Origin: Firmicutes bacterium UBA5010
GTDB lineage: Bacteria > Bacillota > Clostridia > Tissierellales > Sedimentibacteraceae
Direction of reading: 5' to 3'
DNA: 13,123 nt
NCBI GenBank assembly: GCA_002396645.1
Contig: DGYI01000016.1
Span: 1,523 to 14,645, forward strand
This document shows, one piece after another, positions 1 to 7,463 of the stretch. Within the stretch, counting starts at the first letter, position 1; every line of letters starts with the position of its first letter. The translations under genes and the position numbers were made by a program. The notes under the pieces were generated by a model. It was not told the DNA's origin and made no database searches. It saw nothing but the letters and a program-made list of their open reading frames with translations.

Positions 1-380
1 TATATTGCGACGGTTACATATCCATAAATAAAAAAATAGAAACTACAAAAGAAAAGAAATGCATACTTGCAGAGGAGCTAGGTCATTATCATACCTCAGT
101 AGGCAATATAATTGATACGAAAAACATATCTAATAGAAAGCAAGAATTAATTGCTCGCAAATGGGGATATGAAAGACTGATACCTTTAAAATTACTTGTA
201 CAAGCTTCTTTTAAATGCTGTACAAGCCTATATGAACTAGCAGAATACTTAGATGTAACAGAAGAGTTTTTAAAAGATACCCTGCAATATTATACTAATA
301 AGTATGGTCTATATGCAGAAGTGGATAACTGTTGTATTTACTTTAATCCGCTATCTGTGTGTAAATTTAATTACGAATAA
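1..380 (+). CDS. ImmA/IrrE-family metallopeptidase, 3' part (5' end outside window)
   Basis: An open frame runs from base 3 to the TAA at 378-380 and encodes about 125 residues. Its start lies beyond the left edge. The opening segment contains CILAEELGHYHTSVGNI, the zinc-site region typical of the ImmA/IrrE (DUF955) family. The HExxH-type core here reads EELGH, with Glu in place of the first His, a variant I know from Gram-positive phage and ICE members. In the family, ImmA-type proteases cleave a partner XRE repressor to induce an integrated element, so a repressor gene would be expected just upstream, outside this window. The remainder (ARKWGYERLIP, then a predicted helical tail with LYELAEYLDVTEEFL) matches the usual C-terminal part of such proteins. 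The gene sits 147 bp before an integrase on the same strand, as in a lysogeny module. Family assignment is firm; the antirepressor role is inferred. Confidence 0.85.
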   Translation, partial: YCDGYISINKKIETTKEKKCILAEELGHYHTSVGNIIDTKNISNRKQELIARKWGYERLIPLKLLVQASFKCCTSLYELAEYLDVTEEFLKDTLQYYTNKYGLYAEVDNCCIYFNPLSVCKFNYE

Positions 381-383
381 AAA

Positions 384-417
384 AATAGCACTCGATACGC
401 CAATATCGAATGCTATT
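384..417 (-). terminator. Inverted repeat, likely terminator on the minus strand
   Basis: The left arm AATAGCA-c-TCGATA (384-397) pairs with TATCGA-a-TGCTATT (404-417), 13 bp with one mismatch and a 6-nt loop. On the plus strand no T-run follows. On the minus strand the hairpin is followed by seven T's, as in an intrinsic terminator. It begins 3 nt after the metallopeptidase stop codon. No minus-strand gene is visible that would need it, so it may stop antisense read-through, or it may act as a plain RNA hairpin on the plus transcript. Confidence 0.45.
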
Positions 418-473
418 GAGATACACTTTGCCACAAAGGACAAATGCAATCTAAGCACTTACATTATATCGCA

Positions 474-504
474 TAATCCTTTGTAGTTGCAAGGATTATT
501 TTTT
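474..504 (+). terminator. Intrinsic terminator just upstream of the integrase
   Basis: TAATCCTT (474-481) pairs perfectly with AAGGATTA (491-498) across a 9-nt loop, and six T's follow at 499-504. It is placed to end the metallopeptidase transcript. Only 23 nt separate it from the integrase ATG, and no convincing promoter lies between. It could therefore also act as an attenuator for the integrase. Confidence 0.7.
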
Positions 505-527
505 ATACCTATTTTTAAGGAGGTTTT

Positions 528-1703
528 ATGAAAGGATACACATATAAAAGAGGAAATTCTTATACCTATGTTATTGACATAGGAAGAAATCCAATAACAA
601 ACAAGCGACAGCAAAAAGCAAAAGGCGGATTTAAGACAAAAAAAGAAGCGGAAATGGCACTGGCTGAAATATTGAATCAGGTTAATCAGGGAGTTTATGT
701 TGAGGAAAGTAACATTACTCTTAAAGAGTTCAGTGAAATATGGATTGATATATATGCTAAAACACATGATGTGAAAGTAAGTTCGGTTAGGGTTAGAAAA
801 AAGGAAATAAAAAATATCTTATCTTATTTCAAAGAGGTTAAGTTGAGAGATGTAACCGGAATAATGTACCAAGCGTTTTTGCTAGACATGTTTAACCGTT
901 ATGCTGAAAACACCTTAGTTGGAATACACAGAACTGCAAGAATGATTTTCAAAAAGGCGGTCGAAATGAAAATACTTAAAACGGATCCAACGCAATATGC
1001 TAAGCTACCTAAAAAGAAAAAAACAGTTAAAGAATTAGAAACAGAATCCATGGTTCCTAATTACTATGAAAAAGAAGAGTTAGAAGAATTTTTAAAATAT
1101 GCGTATGAAGATCCTGATACACAAGTATACGCTATATTTATACTCTTTGCTTATACTGGAATGAGAATTGGTGAACTATGTGCCTTAAAATGGAAAGATT
1201 TAAATTTAGTTTTAGGAGAAGGGTCCGTCAAAATATATAAAACCTATTATAATCCAAATAACAATACAAAAGAATATGACCTCCTTACGCCTAAAACTGT
1301 TTCTTCCAAGCGAGATATTGTTATAAGTGATTTTGTTATAAAAGTACTTAAGCAGCATAAAGCATATCAAAATGAGCTAAGATTAAGGTTGCCGAATTGG
1401 CATAAAGAAGATTTTGTTTTTACAAATATAACTAATTATCCGGGATATCCAATGTTACCAAAAAACATAGAAAATAAGATGAGTAGTATAATTAAAAATC
1501 ATAACATGAAAAAAATAACTCCTCACGGACTAAGGCATACTCACGCCTCCTTATTGGCACAAGCGGGAGTAGGATTAGATGAAATAATGGAAAGATTAGG
1601 ACACGTTGATGATAGTATAACTAGACAAGTATACTTGCACGTTACTAGAGATATGAAGAAAGAAGCCAAGATAAAATTTGATAATTTAATGAATACAATT
1701 TAA
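528..1703 (+). CDS. int: Tyrosine-type site-specific integrase (Tn916/phage family)
   Basis: This 391-residue tyrosine recombinase would catalyse integration and excision of the element to its left. Residues 1-60 form an arm-type DNA-binding domain (YTYKRGNSYTYVIDIG, then GGFKTKKEAE), as in Tn916/Tn1545 and Gram-positive phage integrases. Residues 62-160 are the SAM-like core-binding domain. The catalytic domain has Arg213 (YTGMRIGEL), a likely beta-hairpin Lys256 (TPKTVSSKRD), His333 and Arg336 (HGLRH), His359 (RLGHVDD) and the nucleophile Tyr369 (RQVYLHVT), so the active site is complete. AAGGAGG at 517-523 supports the start. No excisionase-like frame lies between it and the metallopeptidase. 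A terminator hairpin sits immediately upstream and another follows the gene. Its position next to groEL suggests that the attachment junction lies between 1704 and 2036. Confidence 0.95.
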   Translation: MKGYTYKRGNSYTYVIDIGRNPITNKRQQKAKGGFKTKKEAEMALAEILNQVNQGVYVEESNITLKEFSEIWIDIYAKTHDVKVSSVRVRKKEIKNILSYFKEVKLRDVTGIMYQAFLLDMFNRYAENTLVGIHRTARMIFKKAVEMKILKTDPTQYAKLPKKKKTVKELETESMVPNYYEKEELEEFLKYAYEDPDTQVYAIFILFAYTGMRIGELCALKWKDLNLVLGEGSVKIYKTYYNPNNNTKEYDLLTPKTVSSKRDIVISDFVIKVLKQHKAYQNELRLRLPNWHKEDFVFTNITNYPGYPMLPKNIENKMSSIIKNHNMKKITPHGLRHTHASLLAQAGVGLDEIMERLGHVDDSITRQVYLHVTRDMKKEAKIKFDNLMNTI

Positions 1704-2036
1704 TGCGCTATCATTTTGTTAGCAATAAATAAAAACGAAAATATTAAAATTAGAATACGTTGAAATATACGTATTTTTTTATTTTAGCAGAAAAAATAAT
1801 TTTACAAACGCAAAACTGTATAAACCTTTATATACCCTGCATACATCGATTTACGTTATCTTTCACGTTCACTTTAGCAGAATATGAAATTTTATCGATT
1901 TACAACAAAAGGAATTATTGATATTTCAATGTTTTATTCAAACAAATCACACAAATCATTTAATTCAAAACAATGCATGAACAAATTAAAAAAAGTAATT
2001 ATGTTATCATTATGTTACCATTTTATAATTTTGCAT
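1704..2036. other. Gene-free strip with short direct repeats, probable element/chromosome junction
   Basis: No convincing gene lies here. I see several short direct repeats: TTTAGCAGAA at 1783-1792 and 1873-1882; ATCGATTTAC at 1845-1854 and 1894-1903; ATTATGTTA at 1998-2006 and 2009-2017 (11-bp spacing); and TATCATTTTGTTAGCA (1709-1724) against TATCATTATGTTACCA (2005-2020), 14 of 16 identical. Tyrosine integrases use core sites plus repeated arm sites close to their gene, so these are candidate att components. The other end of the element is not in the window, so the core cannot be assigned. Confidence 0.4.
1754..1780 (+). terminator. Integrase terminator
   Basis: AATACGT (1754-1760) pairs with ACGTATT (1769-1775), loop 8 nt, running into a T-run (1774-1780). 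It lies 50 bp after the integrase stop codon. The stem is AT-rich and only 7 bp, so strength is moderate. Confidence 0.65.
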
Positions 2037-2064
2037 AAAAAAACCTCTGAATTTCAGAGGTTTT
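2037..2064 (-). terminator. groEL terminator
   Basis: Read on the minus strand, AAAACCTCTGA pairs with TCAGAGGTTTT (plus-strand arms about 2040-2050 and 2054-2064) and is followed by T's (complement of the A-run from 2037). It lies 10 bp beyond the groEL stop codon. It also marks the last clearly chromosomal signal before the integrase region. Confidence 0.9.
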
Positions 2065-2073
2065 ATCTATTTA

Positions 2074-3699
2074 TTACATCATTCCTGGCATTCCGCCGCC
2101 CATTGGAGGCATTGCCGGTTCTTCTTTTGGTTCGTCAGCTACTGCTGCTTCTGTTGTTAATAGCATTGATGCAACGCTTGCCGCGTTTTGTAATGCTGAA
2201 CGAGTAACCTTTGTCGGGTCCACTATGCCGGCTTCAAACATGTTTACATATTTTTCGTTTAAAGCATCGAAACCTATACCAGCTTCGCCGTTTTTGATTT
2301 TTTCTACTATTACTGACCCTTCAAGACCTGCATTTATAGCTATTTGTCTAACCGGCTCTTCTAATGCTCTTTTTATTATTTCTGCACCTGTTTTAGAATC
2401 TCCTGATAATTCTTCGATAACCTTAACAACTGCTGGTGCTGTTGCTAATAATGCTGTTCCGCCACCCGGTACTAAGCCTTCTTCTACTGCTGCACGAGTA
2501 GCGTTTAGAGCATCTTCTATTCTTAATTTTTTCTCTTTCATTTCAGTCTCTGTTGCTGCTCCAACATTTATAACAGCAACTCCGCCTGTTAATTTAGCTA
2601 ATCTTTCCTGTAATTTTTCTTTATCAAATTCTGAAGTTGACTCTTCGTATTGAACTTTAATTTGTTTAACTCTGTCTTGGATAGCAGTTTTATCTCCCGC
2701 ACCGTCAACGATAGTAGTATTTTCTTTGTCAATTCTTACTGTTGAAGCTGTACCTAACATATTAACTGTAGCTTCTTTTAATTCATATCCTAATTCTTCT
2801 GATATAACTTCAGCACCTGTTAATATAGCTATATCTTTAAGCATTTCTTTTCTTCTGTCACCAAATCCCGGAGCTTTTACTGCCACACAGTTGAAAGTTC
2901 CTCTTAATTTGTTTACTATTAATGTCGCCAAAGCTTCGCCTTCAATATCTTCTGCTATTAATAATAACGGTTTTCCGCTTTGAACTATTTGCTCAAGTAT
3001 CGGTAATATTTCCTGAATACTTGTTATTTTCTTGTCTGTTATTAATATATATGGATTGTCTAATACTGCTTCCATTTTTTCAGTATCTGTTACCATATAT
3101 GATGATAAGTACCCTCTGTCAAATTGCATACCTTCAACTACAGTTAAGTCAGTTCCCATAGTTTTTGATTCTTCAACAGTTATAACTCCGTCTTTGCCAA
3201 CTTTATCCATAGCCTGAGCTATAAGTTCGCCTATAGTTTCGTCTCCTGCTGATACTGATGCAACTTGTGCTATGTCTTCTGAAGTTTCAACTTGTTTAGA
3301 CATTCCCTTTAATTCTTCAACTGCAGCGTCTACAGCTTTGCTGATACCTTTTTTAAGTATCATAGGGTTTGCTCCGGCAGCAACGTTTTTAAGTCCTTCT
3401 CTTATTATTGCCTGAGCTAATAATGTAGCTGTCGTTGTTCCGTCTCCTGCTATATCATTTGTCTTTGTTGCAACTTCTCTTACTAATTGAGCTCCCATAT
3501 TTTCAAACGGGTCTGATAATTCTATTTCTCTTGCTATTGTAACGCCGTCATTTGTAATCATCGGAGAACCGAATGATTTACCCAGTACTACGTTTCTTCC
3601 TTTAGGTCCTAAAGTAACTTTTACAGTGTCAGCTAATGCATTAACACCTTTTTCCATAGCACGGCGTGCTGATTCATCGAATTTTATTATTTTTGCCAT
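2074..3699 (-). CDS. groEL: 60-kDa chaperonin GroEL
   Basis: This is the full-length (541-residue) group I chaperonin subunit, which forms the double-ring ATP-driven folding chamber in the cytoplasm with GroES as lid. Family landmarks are all present: the AKIIKFDESAR start, TLGPKGRNVVLG, the nucleotide-binding GDGTTTAT with Asp86, KAPGFGDRR in the apical domain, EDALNATRAAVEEG with the catalytic Asp, VPGGGTAL, and a flexible GGM-type tail (PPMGGGMPGMM). The start is supported by GAGGTG 7 nt upstream on the minus strand. It follows groES by 32 bp in the same operon and is controlled by the upstream CIRCE element. Nothing unusual is seen. Confidence 0.99.
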   Translation of the reverse strand: MAKIIKFDESARRAMEKGVNALADTVKVTLGPKGRNVVLGKSFGSPMITNDGVTIAREIELSDPFENMGAQLVREVATKTNDIAGDGTTTATLLAQAIIREGLKNVAAGANPMILKKGISKAVDAAVEELKGMSKQVETSEDIAQVASVSAGDETIGELIAQAMDKVGKDGVITVEESKTMGTDLTVVEGMQFDRGYLSSYMVTDTEKMEAVLDNPYILITDKKITSIQEILPILEQIVQSGKPLLLIAEDIEGEALATLIVNKLRGTFNCVAVKAPGFGDRRKEMLKDIAILTGAEVISEELGYELKEATVNMLGTASTVRIDKENTTIVDGAGDKTAIQDRVKQIKVQYEESTSEFDKEKLQERLAKLTGGVAVINVGAATETEMKEKKLRIEDALNATRAAVEEGLVPGGGTALLATAPAVVKVIEELSGDSKTGAEIIKRALEEPVRQIAINAGLEGSVIVEKIKNGEAGIGFDALNEKYVNMFEAGIVDPTKVTRSALQNAASVASMLLTTEAAVADEPKEEPAMPPMGGGMPGMM

Positions 3700-3731
3700 T
3701 TATATGCACCTCTTTCTATTTTATTATTCTA

Positions 3732-4013
3732 CTATTCTACTACAGCTAAAATATCAGCTAATTTAATTACTATTAATTCTTCTCCGTCAATTTTTACTTC
3801 TGTTCCGGAAAATTTAGAGAATATAACCTTATCTCCAACTTTTATTTCATCTTTTTTCTTTTCATCTGAGGTTATTCCTGCACCTATTGCTAAAACTTCT
3901 GCGATTTGCGGCTTTTCTTTAGCTGTTCCGGTTAAAACTATACCACTTTTAGTCTTTTCTTCAGCTTCAATCATTTTAATAACAACTCTTTCACCTAACG
4001 GTTTAACGTTCAT
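3732..4013 (-). CDS. groES: 10-kDa co-chaperonin GroES
   Basis: This 93-residue co-chaperonin caps the GroEL ring as a heptamer. It starts with the family's KPLGERVVIK and has the mobile-loop region EKTKSGIVLTGTAKEKPQ (about residues 19-36), which contacts GroEL. GDKVIFSKFSGTEVKIDGEE and a terminal hydrophobic strand follow. Length is normal for the family. AGGAGG precedes the ATG at good spacing. It is the first gene of the operon, directly downstream of a HrcA operator, so it should be induced by heat or misfolded protein. Confidence 0.98.
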   Translation of the reverse strand: MNVKPLGERVVIKMIEAEEKTKSGIVLTGTAKEKPQIAEVLAIGAGITSDEKKKDEIKVGDKVIFSKFSGTEVKIDGEELIVIKLADILAVVE

Positions 4014-4072
4014 TTTGTTACCTCCTAAAATATTATAATATCTTTAATAGAATAATTATTTAAAGTGTTTCG

Positions 4073-4099
4073 TTAGCACTCGTCGCATCTGAGTGCTAA
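4073..4099 (-). promoter_or_regulatory. CIRCE operator (HrcA binding site)
   Basis: TTAGCACTC (4073-4081), a 9-bp spacer, and GAGTGCTAA (4091-4099) form a perfect match to the CIRCE consensus. One further complementary base pair (G4072/C4100) extends the dyad. In Firmicutes, HrcA binds this site and represses groESL; no hrcA gene is in the window. It sits at the predicted transcription start and within the 5' leader of groES. Confidence 0.97.
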
Positions 4100-4107
4100 C
4101 ATATTAT

Positions 4108-4136
4108 ATAATAACCATTTATTACTATGTTATCAA
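4108..4136 (-). promoter_or_regulatory. groESL promoter
   Basis: On the minus strand, TTGATA (complement of 4131-4136), a 17-bp spacer and TATTAT (complement of 4108-4113) form a vegetative sigma-A-type promoter. The start would fall near 4100, immediately at the edge of CIRCE, which is the classical arrangement for HrcA repression. Confidence 0.75.
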
Positions 4137-4364
4137 TGCTAATTATACATTATTTATAGCTATTTGCAAGCAATTATTTTAATATATTATTAATAATATG
4201 CGTTTTACATTAATTTAATCGTTTTTTCTTCGTTTTACTCTTATTTATATATTTAAAAATTACTTTCTGCACGATAAAATTCTTATAGAAATACTATTAT
4301 ATTCAACCCCAACAATTTTATTTTAAATATTCGTGATTTATTGACAATATTTTTAATATTATAG
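4137..4364. other. AT-rich intergenic spacer, nothing further recognised
   Basis: This is the spacer between the divergent groESL promoter and the chemoreceptor promoter. It is very AT-rich. A TTGACA occurs at 4341-4346 without a well-spaced -10 hexamer. I found no convincing gene, RNA or strong dyad in it. Confidence 0.5.
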
Positions 4365-4393
4365 TTTCCAATCTTTAATAATTATTGTATAAT
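4365..4393 (+). promoter_or_regulatory. Probable promoter of the chemoreceptor gene
   Basis: TTTCCA (4365-4370), a 17-bp spacer and a perfect TATAAT (4388-4393) precede the start codon by about 58 bp. The -35 box matches the consensus at 4 of 6 positions. I saw no sigma-D (flagellar) type promoter here. Confidence 0.55.
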
Positions 4394-4450
4394 GATATTA
4401 GCATAGGAAAACATTTGCAAAAATATTTCTTTAAGGGAGGCGGTTATAAA

Positions 4451-6472
4451 ATGAAAGATAAAAAATCAATAAGAGGCTTTAAAAGCATTAAGGCAAAAAT
4501 TGTTTATATCATCGGTACCTTAGTTGTATTAACTTTTATAGTTATAGGTGTAATTATTTTATCATTTTCTAAAAATGAATTCACAAAAAATGAAATAAGC
4601 ATTTTAGAAAATACGGACAATTACGTTAAGAATCAAGTTGAAAAATACTTCACCAGATATATTACAATAATTGAACAATTAGCTGCAAGTCAAGATGCCG
4701 TAGATTTGTCGGAATCATTGAAAAAAGGTGAAAACCAAACAACTAATCCTTATTATTCAGACCTCATGATGACCCTTATTAGAAGCACCAATCTTGAGAA
4801 GGATTCTATATTGTGTACATATGTTGGCTCTATACAAGGAAATACCATTGTATCTTCGGATTATTGGATACCTGACAGTGATTATGATATGACAACCAGA
4901 GACTGGTACCAAGCTGTTAACACAAACAGCACCTTTATTTCCGAGCCATATGTTGATGCAACAACCGGAGGACAGGTAATAACTATTTCAACACCGATAT
5001 ATAATTCTAATAATAAAATTGTCGGTATAGCGGCAGCAGATATAGAAATAACTAAGCTAAATAACATGATAGCCAATCAAAAACTAGGAAAAGATGGCTA
5101 TTATATATTGACATCAAAAGATAATGTAGTAATCGGGCACAGGGATGAAAGCATGCTGCTTAAAAACTTAGATGAAACAGGACTCAGCAGCAATATTTTA
5201 AGTGCAATTGCCAATAAAAATTATGAAAAATTAGCATATACGAATAATGGTACAAAAGCATACGGCGGTTACAGTTTGATCGAGAATACTGATTGGAATT
5301 TAATATCCTTTTTACCGGAAAAAGAATTTAATGCAAACGTAAATTCTATCTACATGATACTTCTGGCTATTTTTGTCGCAGCAATAGTGTTGATTTTTAT
5401 AGCAATCTTATTTATAAGCAATATAATTACCTCTCCGCTTAAAAAGTTGTCTATTGTAACCGAACAATTGGCTGCTGGAAATTTGGACGTTGAAATAAGT
5501 GTAAAATCGAATGACGAGGTCGGAGTTCTTGCAGATTCTTTATCCAATTTAACAGCAAGGTTAAAAGAATACATAAAATACATTGACGAAGTGACTGAAA
5601 CTCTGAATAAAATGTCAAATGGAATATTAAAAATCGAACTGATTCAATCTTATGATGGCGAATTCAGTAAGATAAAAGAAGCCTTGCAAAATCTATCGAA
5701 TACGTTCAGCAGAATAATCGGTGAAATTTATACAAGTGCAAATGAAGTCAGCTCGGCTTCGGTACAAGTTGCACAAGGAGCTCAATCTCTTGCTGCAGGA
5801 GCTGTAAATCAAGCATCGACAATTGAGCAGATTTCAAGCTCAATATTAAATGTTTCCGAAAGAATAGAAGAGAATGCTAAAGACAGTACAGAAGCAATGA
5901 ATTTTTTCGAAAATGTAGCTGATGAAATCAAAGGATTTGGCGGAAGCATGAACATAATGCTGTCAGCTATGGATGAAATAAATTCTTCTTCAGAAAATAT
6001 AGCTAAAATAATAAAAGCTATAGAAGATATAGCATTCCAAACAAATATACTTGCATTAAATGCAGCTGTTGAAGCAGCAAGAGCAGGACAAGCAGGCAAA
6101 GGCTTTGCAGTTGTTGCTGAAGAAGTAAGAAATCTTGCTTCCAGAAGCTCTGAAGCTGCAAAAAATACTACAATATTAATTGAACATTCAATACAAAGTG
6201 TTGCATCAGGAGTAGATATCAGTAATCAAATAGCCAAGGCTCTTGACAATATTGTTGAAAAAACAGTTGAAGTAAACTCTTTAATTAAAAATATTTCGAA
6301 CGCTTCCAATGAGCAGGCCTCAGTTATAAAGTCTACCGCATCACAGATTGAGAGCATTACCGAGATAGTTCAGGGCAATTCTGCTACAACAGAAGAAATT
6401 GCCGCTTCAAGTGAAGAATTGTCATCTCACGCAAGCTCCATGAACGAGATGGTGAAAATATTTAAAATATAA
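4451..6472 (+). CDS. Methyl-accepting chemotaxis protein with dCache sensor domain
   Basis: This 673-residue transmembrane chemoreceptor senses a ligand outside the cell and controls CheA. TM1 is about residues 17-39. An extracellular Cache domain spans about 40-298. TM2 is about 302-326, HAMP about 325-380, and the cytoplasmic signalling coiled coil runs to the end, with the conserved hairpin tip FQTNILALNAAVEAARAG around 529-546. The Cache domain has Tyr145, Arg150, Trp152, Tyr153, Tyr167, Asp169 and Asp197, spaced like the amino-acid-binding motif of dCache_1 receptors such as PctA, so an amino acid ligand is plausible. I chose ATG 4451 because AAGGGAGG (4433-4440) precedes it; an upstream in-frame ATG at 4385 lies inside the promoter -10. 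No che or flagellar gene adjoins it. The C-terminus lacks a clear CheR-tethering pentapeptide. Confidence 0.95.
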   Translation: MKDKKSIRGFKSIKAKIVYIIGTLVVLTFIVIGVIILSFSKNEFTKNEISILENTDNYVKNQVEKYFTRYITIIEQLAASQDAVDLSESLKKGENQTTNPYYSDLMMTLIRSTNLEKDSILCTYVGSIQGNTIVSSDYWIPDSDYDMTTRDWYQAVNTNSTFISEPYVDATTGGQVITISTPIYNSNNKIVGIAAADIEITKLNNMIANQKLGKDGYYILTSKDNVVIGHRDESMLLKNLDETGLSSNILSAIANKNYEKLAYTNNGTKAYGGYSLIENTDWNLISFLPEKEFNANVNSIYMILLAIFVAAIVLIFIAILFISNIITSPLKKLSIVTEQLAAGNLDVEISVKSNDEVGVLADSLSNLTARLKEYIKYIDEVTETLNKMSNGILKIELIQSYDGEFSKIKEALQNLSNTFSRIIGEIYTSANEVSSASVQVAQGAQSLAAGAVNQASTIEQISSSILNVSERIEENAKDSTEAMNFFENVADEIKGFGGSMNIMLSAMDEINSSSENIAKIIKAIEDIAFQTNILALNAAVEAARAGQAGKGFAVVAEEVRNLASRSSEAAKNTTILIEHSIQSVASGVDISNQIAKALDNIVEKTVEVNSLIKNISNASNEQASVIKSTASQIESITEIVQGNSATTEEIAASSEELSSHASSMNEMVKIFKI

Positions 6473-6492
6473 ATTATAACAAAAAATAAATC

Positions 6493-6540
6493 AGGCTTTT
6501 GCCCAAGACTTGTCCAAGTCAAATGCAAAAGCCTAATTTT
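6493..6540. terminator. Shared terminator between chemoreceptor and DNA glycosylase genes
   Basis: AGGCTTTTGC (6493-6502) pairs perfectly with GCAAAAGCCT (6525-6534), and an inner stem GACTT/AAGTC closes most of the loop. It is followed by AATTTT on the plus strand and by T-rich sequence on the minus strand (complement of AAAAAATAAA). It therefore serves the two convergent genes on either side. Confidence 0.85.
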
Positions 6541-6547
6541 ATGAAAT

Positions 6548-7420
6548 TTATCTGCCTATTCCATTCTCTCTGGCATAATAAAATAAATACTGCTGAGCGT
6601 ATCCTGACATGTGGCCAAACTTGTCCTCAGCAAATTTTCTTATTTCCTTATCGCTGGTCATTTTAGAAACATATAGCTCCTGCATAACTCTTCTTACCCA
6701 AACATCAACAGGAAATGTAGAAAACTGCTTCATTGAAAATAATAAAATACAATTAGCTACTTTATTGCCTACTCCTTTATAGCTTAACAGATACTCCAGT
6801 GCCTCATCATAACTTTTATTTCTTAAATCATAAACAGTATTTTTTTCATCTATTATTCTTATAGCCGCTTCCTTTATTCTCTCGGAACGAAAGCCCGCCT
6901 TACACTCTCTGATTATCTCAATAGGCGCATTAGCCAATTGCTCGTATGTCGGGAATGAGTAATATAGCTTTCCGTTGTACTCGCCTATTTTGTCACCAAA
7001 ATTGATACTCAGATTTTCAATAACCTTTTTTATCATAGGAATTCTGTTGTTAGCAGAGATAATAAAAGAAATCATTGTTTCAAATTCATCCTGATTTAAT
7101 ATTCTTATACCTTGTCCAAAATTTATCGCTGTTTTCATAATTTCGTCTGTATCCAGGGTTGATTTAATAGAACTGTAGTCCGTATTTAAGTCGAAATAAT
7201 CCTGCCATATATTATAAAAGTCTTCTATATCGGTATTATTTATAATTATATCTTCTTTTTCCTTTGCTACATTTATAACCTTACCGTTTGAAACTACAGT
7301 ATAGCTGCTGTCTTTTTGTTTTTCCCACCTAAAAGCTTGTCCGCATTCAAAAATGTGACAAGGCTCAAAATCAGGCTGATCTTTAATAATAATTTTATTT
7401 TTTTCTTCTTTGATCCTCAT
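6548..7420 (-). CDS. OGG1-type 8-oxoguanine DNA glycosylase/AP lyase
   Basis: This 290-residue base-excision-repair enzyme of the OGG1 branch (HhH-GPD fold) would remove 8-oxoguanine and nick the abasic site. The N-terminal OGG domain has HIFECGQAFRW (residues 22-32). The glycosylase domain has FIISANNRIPMI, which parallels the SSNNNIAR lesion-recognition loop of OGG1. It also has the HhH segment YKGVGNKVANC with catalytic Lys220, and FPVDVWVRR with the essential Asp239. Length fits bacterial OGG1 homologues. I preferred the ATG at 7420 because GGAGG ends 5 nt before it. An adjacent ATG (7423) and a further one at 7456 (also preceded by AGGAG, giving 302 residues) are possible. It follows the lipoprotein gene closely on the same strand and probably shares its promoter. 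Confidence 0.92.
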   Translation of the reverse strand: MRIKEEKNKIIIKDQPDFEPCHIFECGQAFRWEKQKDSSYTVVSNGKVINVAKEKEDIIINNTDIEDFYNIWQDYFDLNTDYSSIKSTLDTDEIMKTAINFGQGIRILNQDEFETMISFIISANNRIPMIKKVIENLSINFGDKIGEYNGKLYYSFPTYEQLANAPIEIIRECKAGFRSERIKEAAIRIIDEKNTVYDLRNKSYDEALEYLLSYKGVGNKVANCILLFSMKQFSTFPVDVWVRRVMQELYVSKMTSDKEIRKFAEDKFGHMSGYAQQYLFYYARENGIGR

Positions 7421-7463
7421 CATTACCTCCGTGCACTTATTTGTGCAAAATATCATCAGACTC

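Noticed and set aside
304..486. A 60-residue plus-strand frame overlapping the end of the metallopeptidase gene
   Set aside because: It overlaps the real frame, runs through the hairpins of the integrase leader and has no ribosome binding site or familiar motif.
1884..2207. A 107-residue plus-strand frame running into the groEL 3' end
   Set aside because: It crosses the groEL terminator and its Leu-rich tail is the antisense of the groEL C-terminal codons.
2225..3217. Several plus-strand open frames across groEL
   Set aside because: All are shadows opposite the highly conserved groEL gene; none has a recognisable domain or supporting start signals.
4341..4346. Perfect TTGACA upstream of the chemoreceptor gene
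   Set aside because: No -10 hexamer lies at 16-18 bp; the nearest good TATAAT is 41 bp away and is better served by a different -35.
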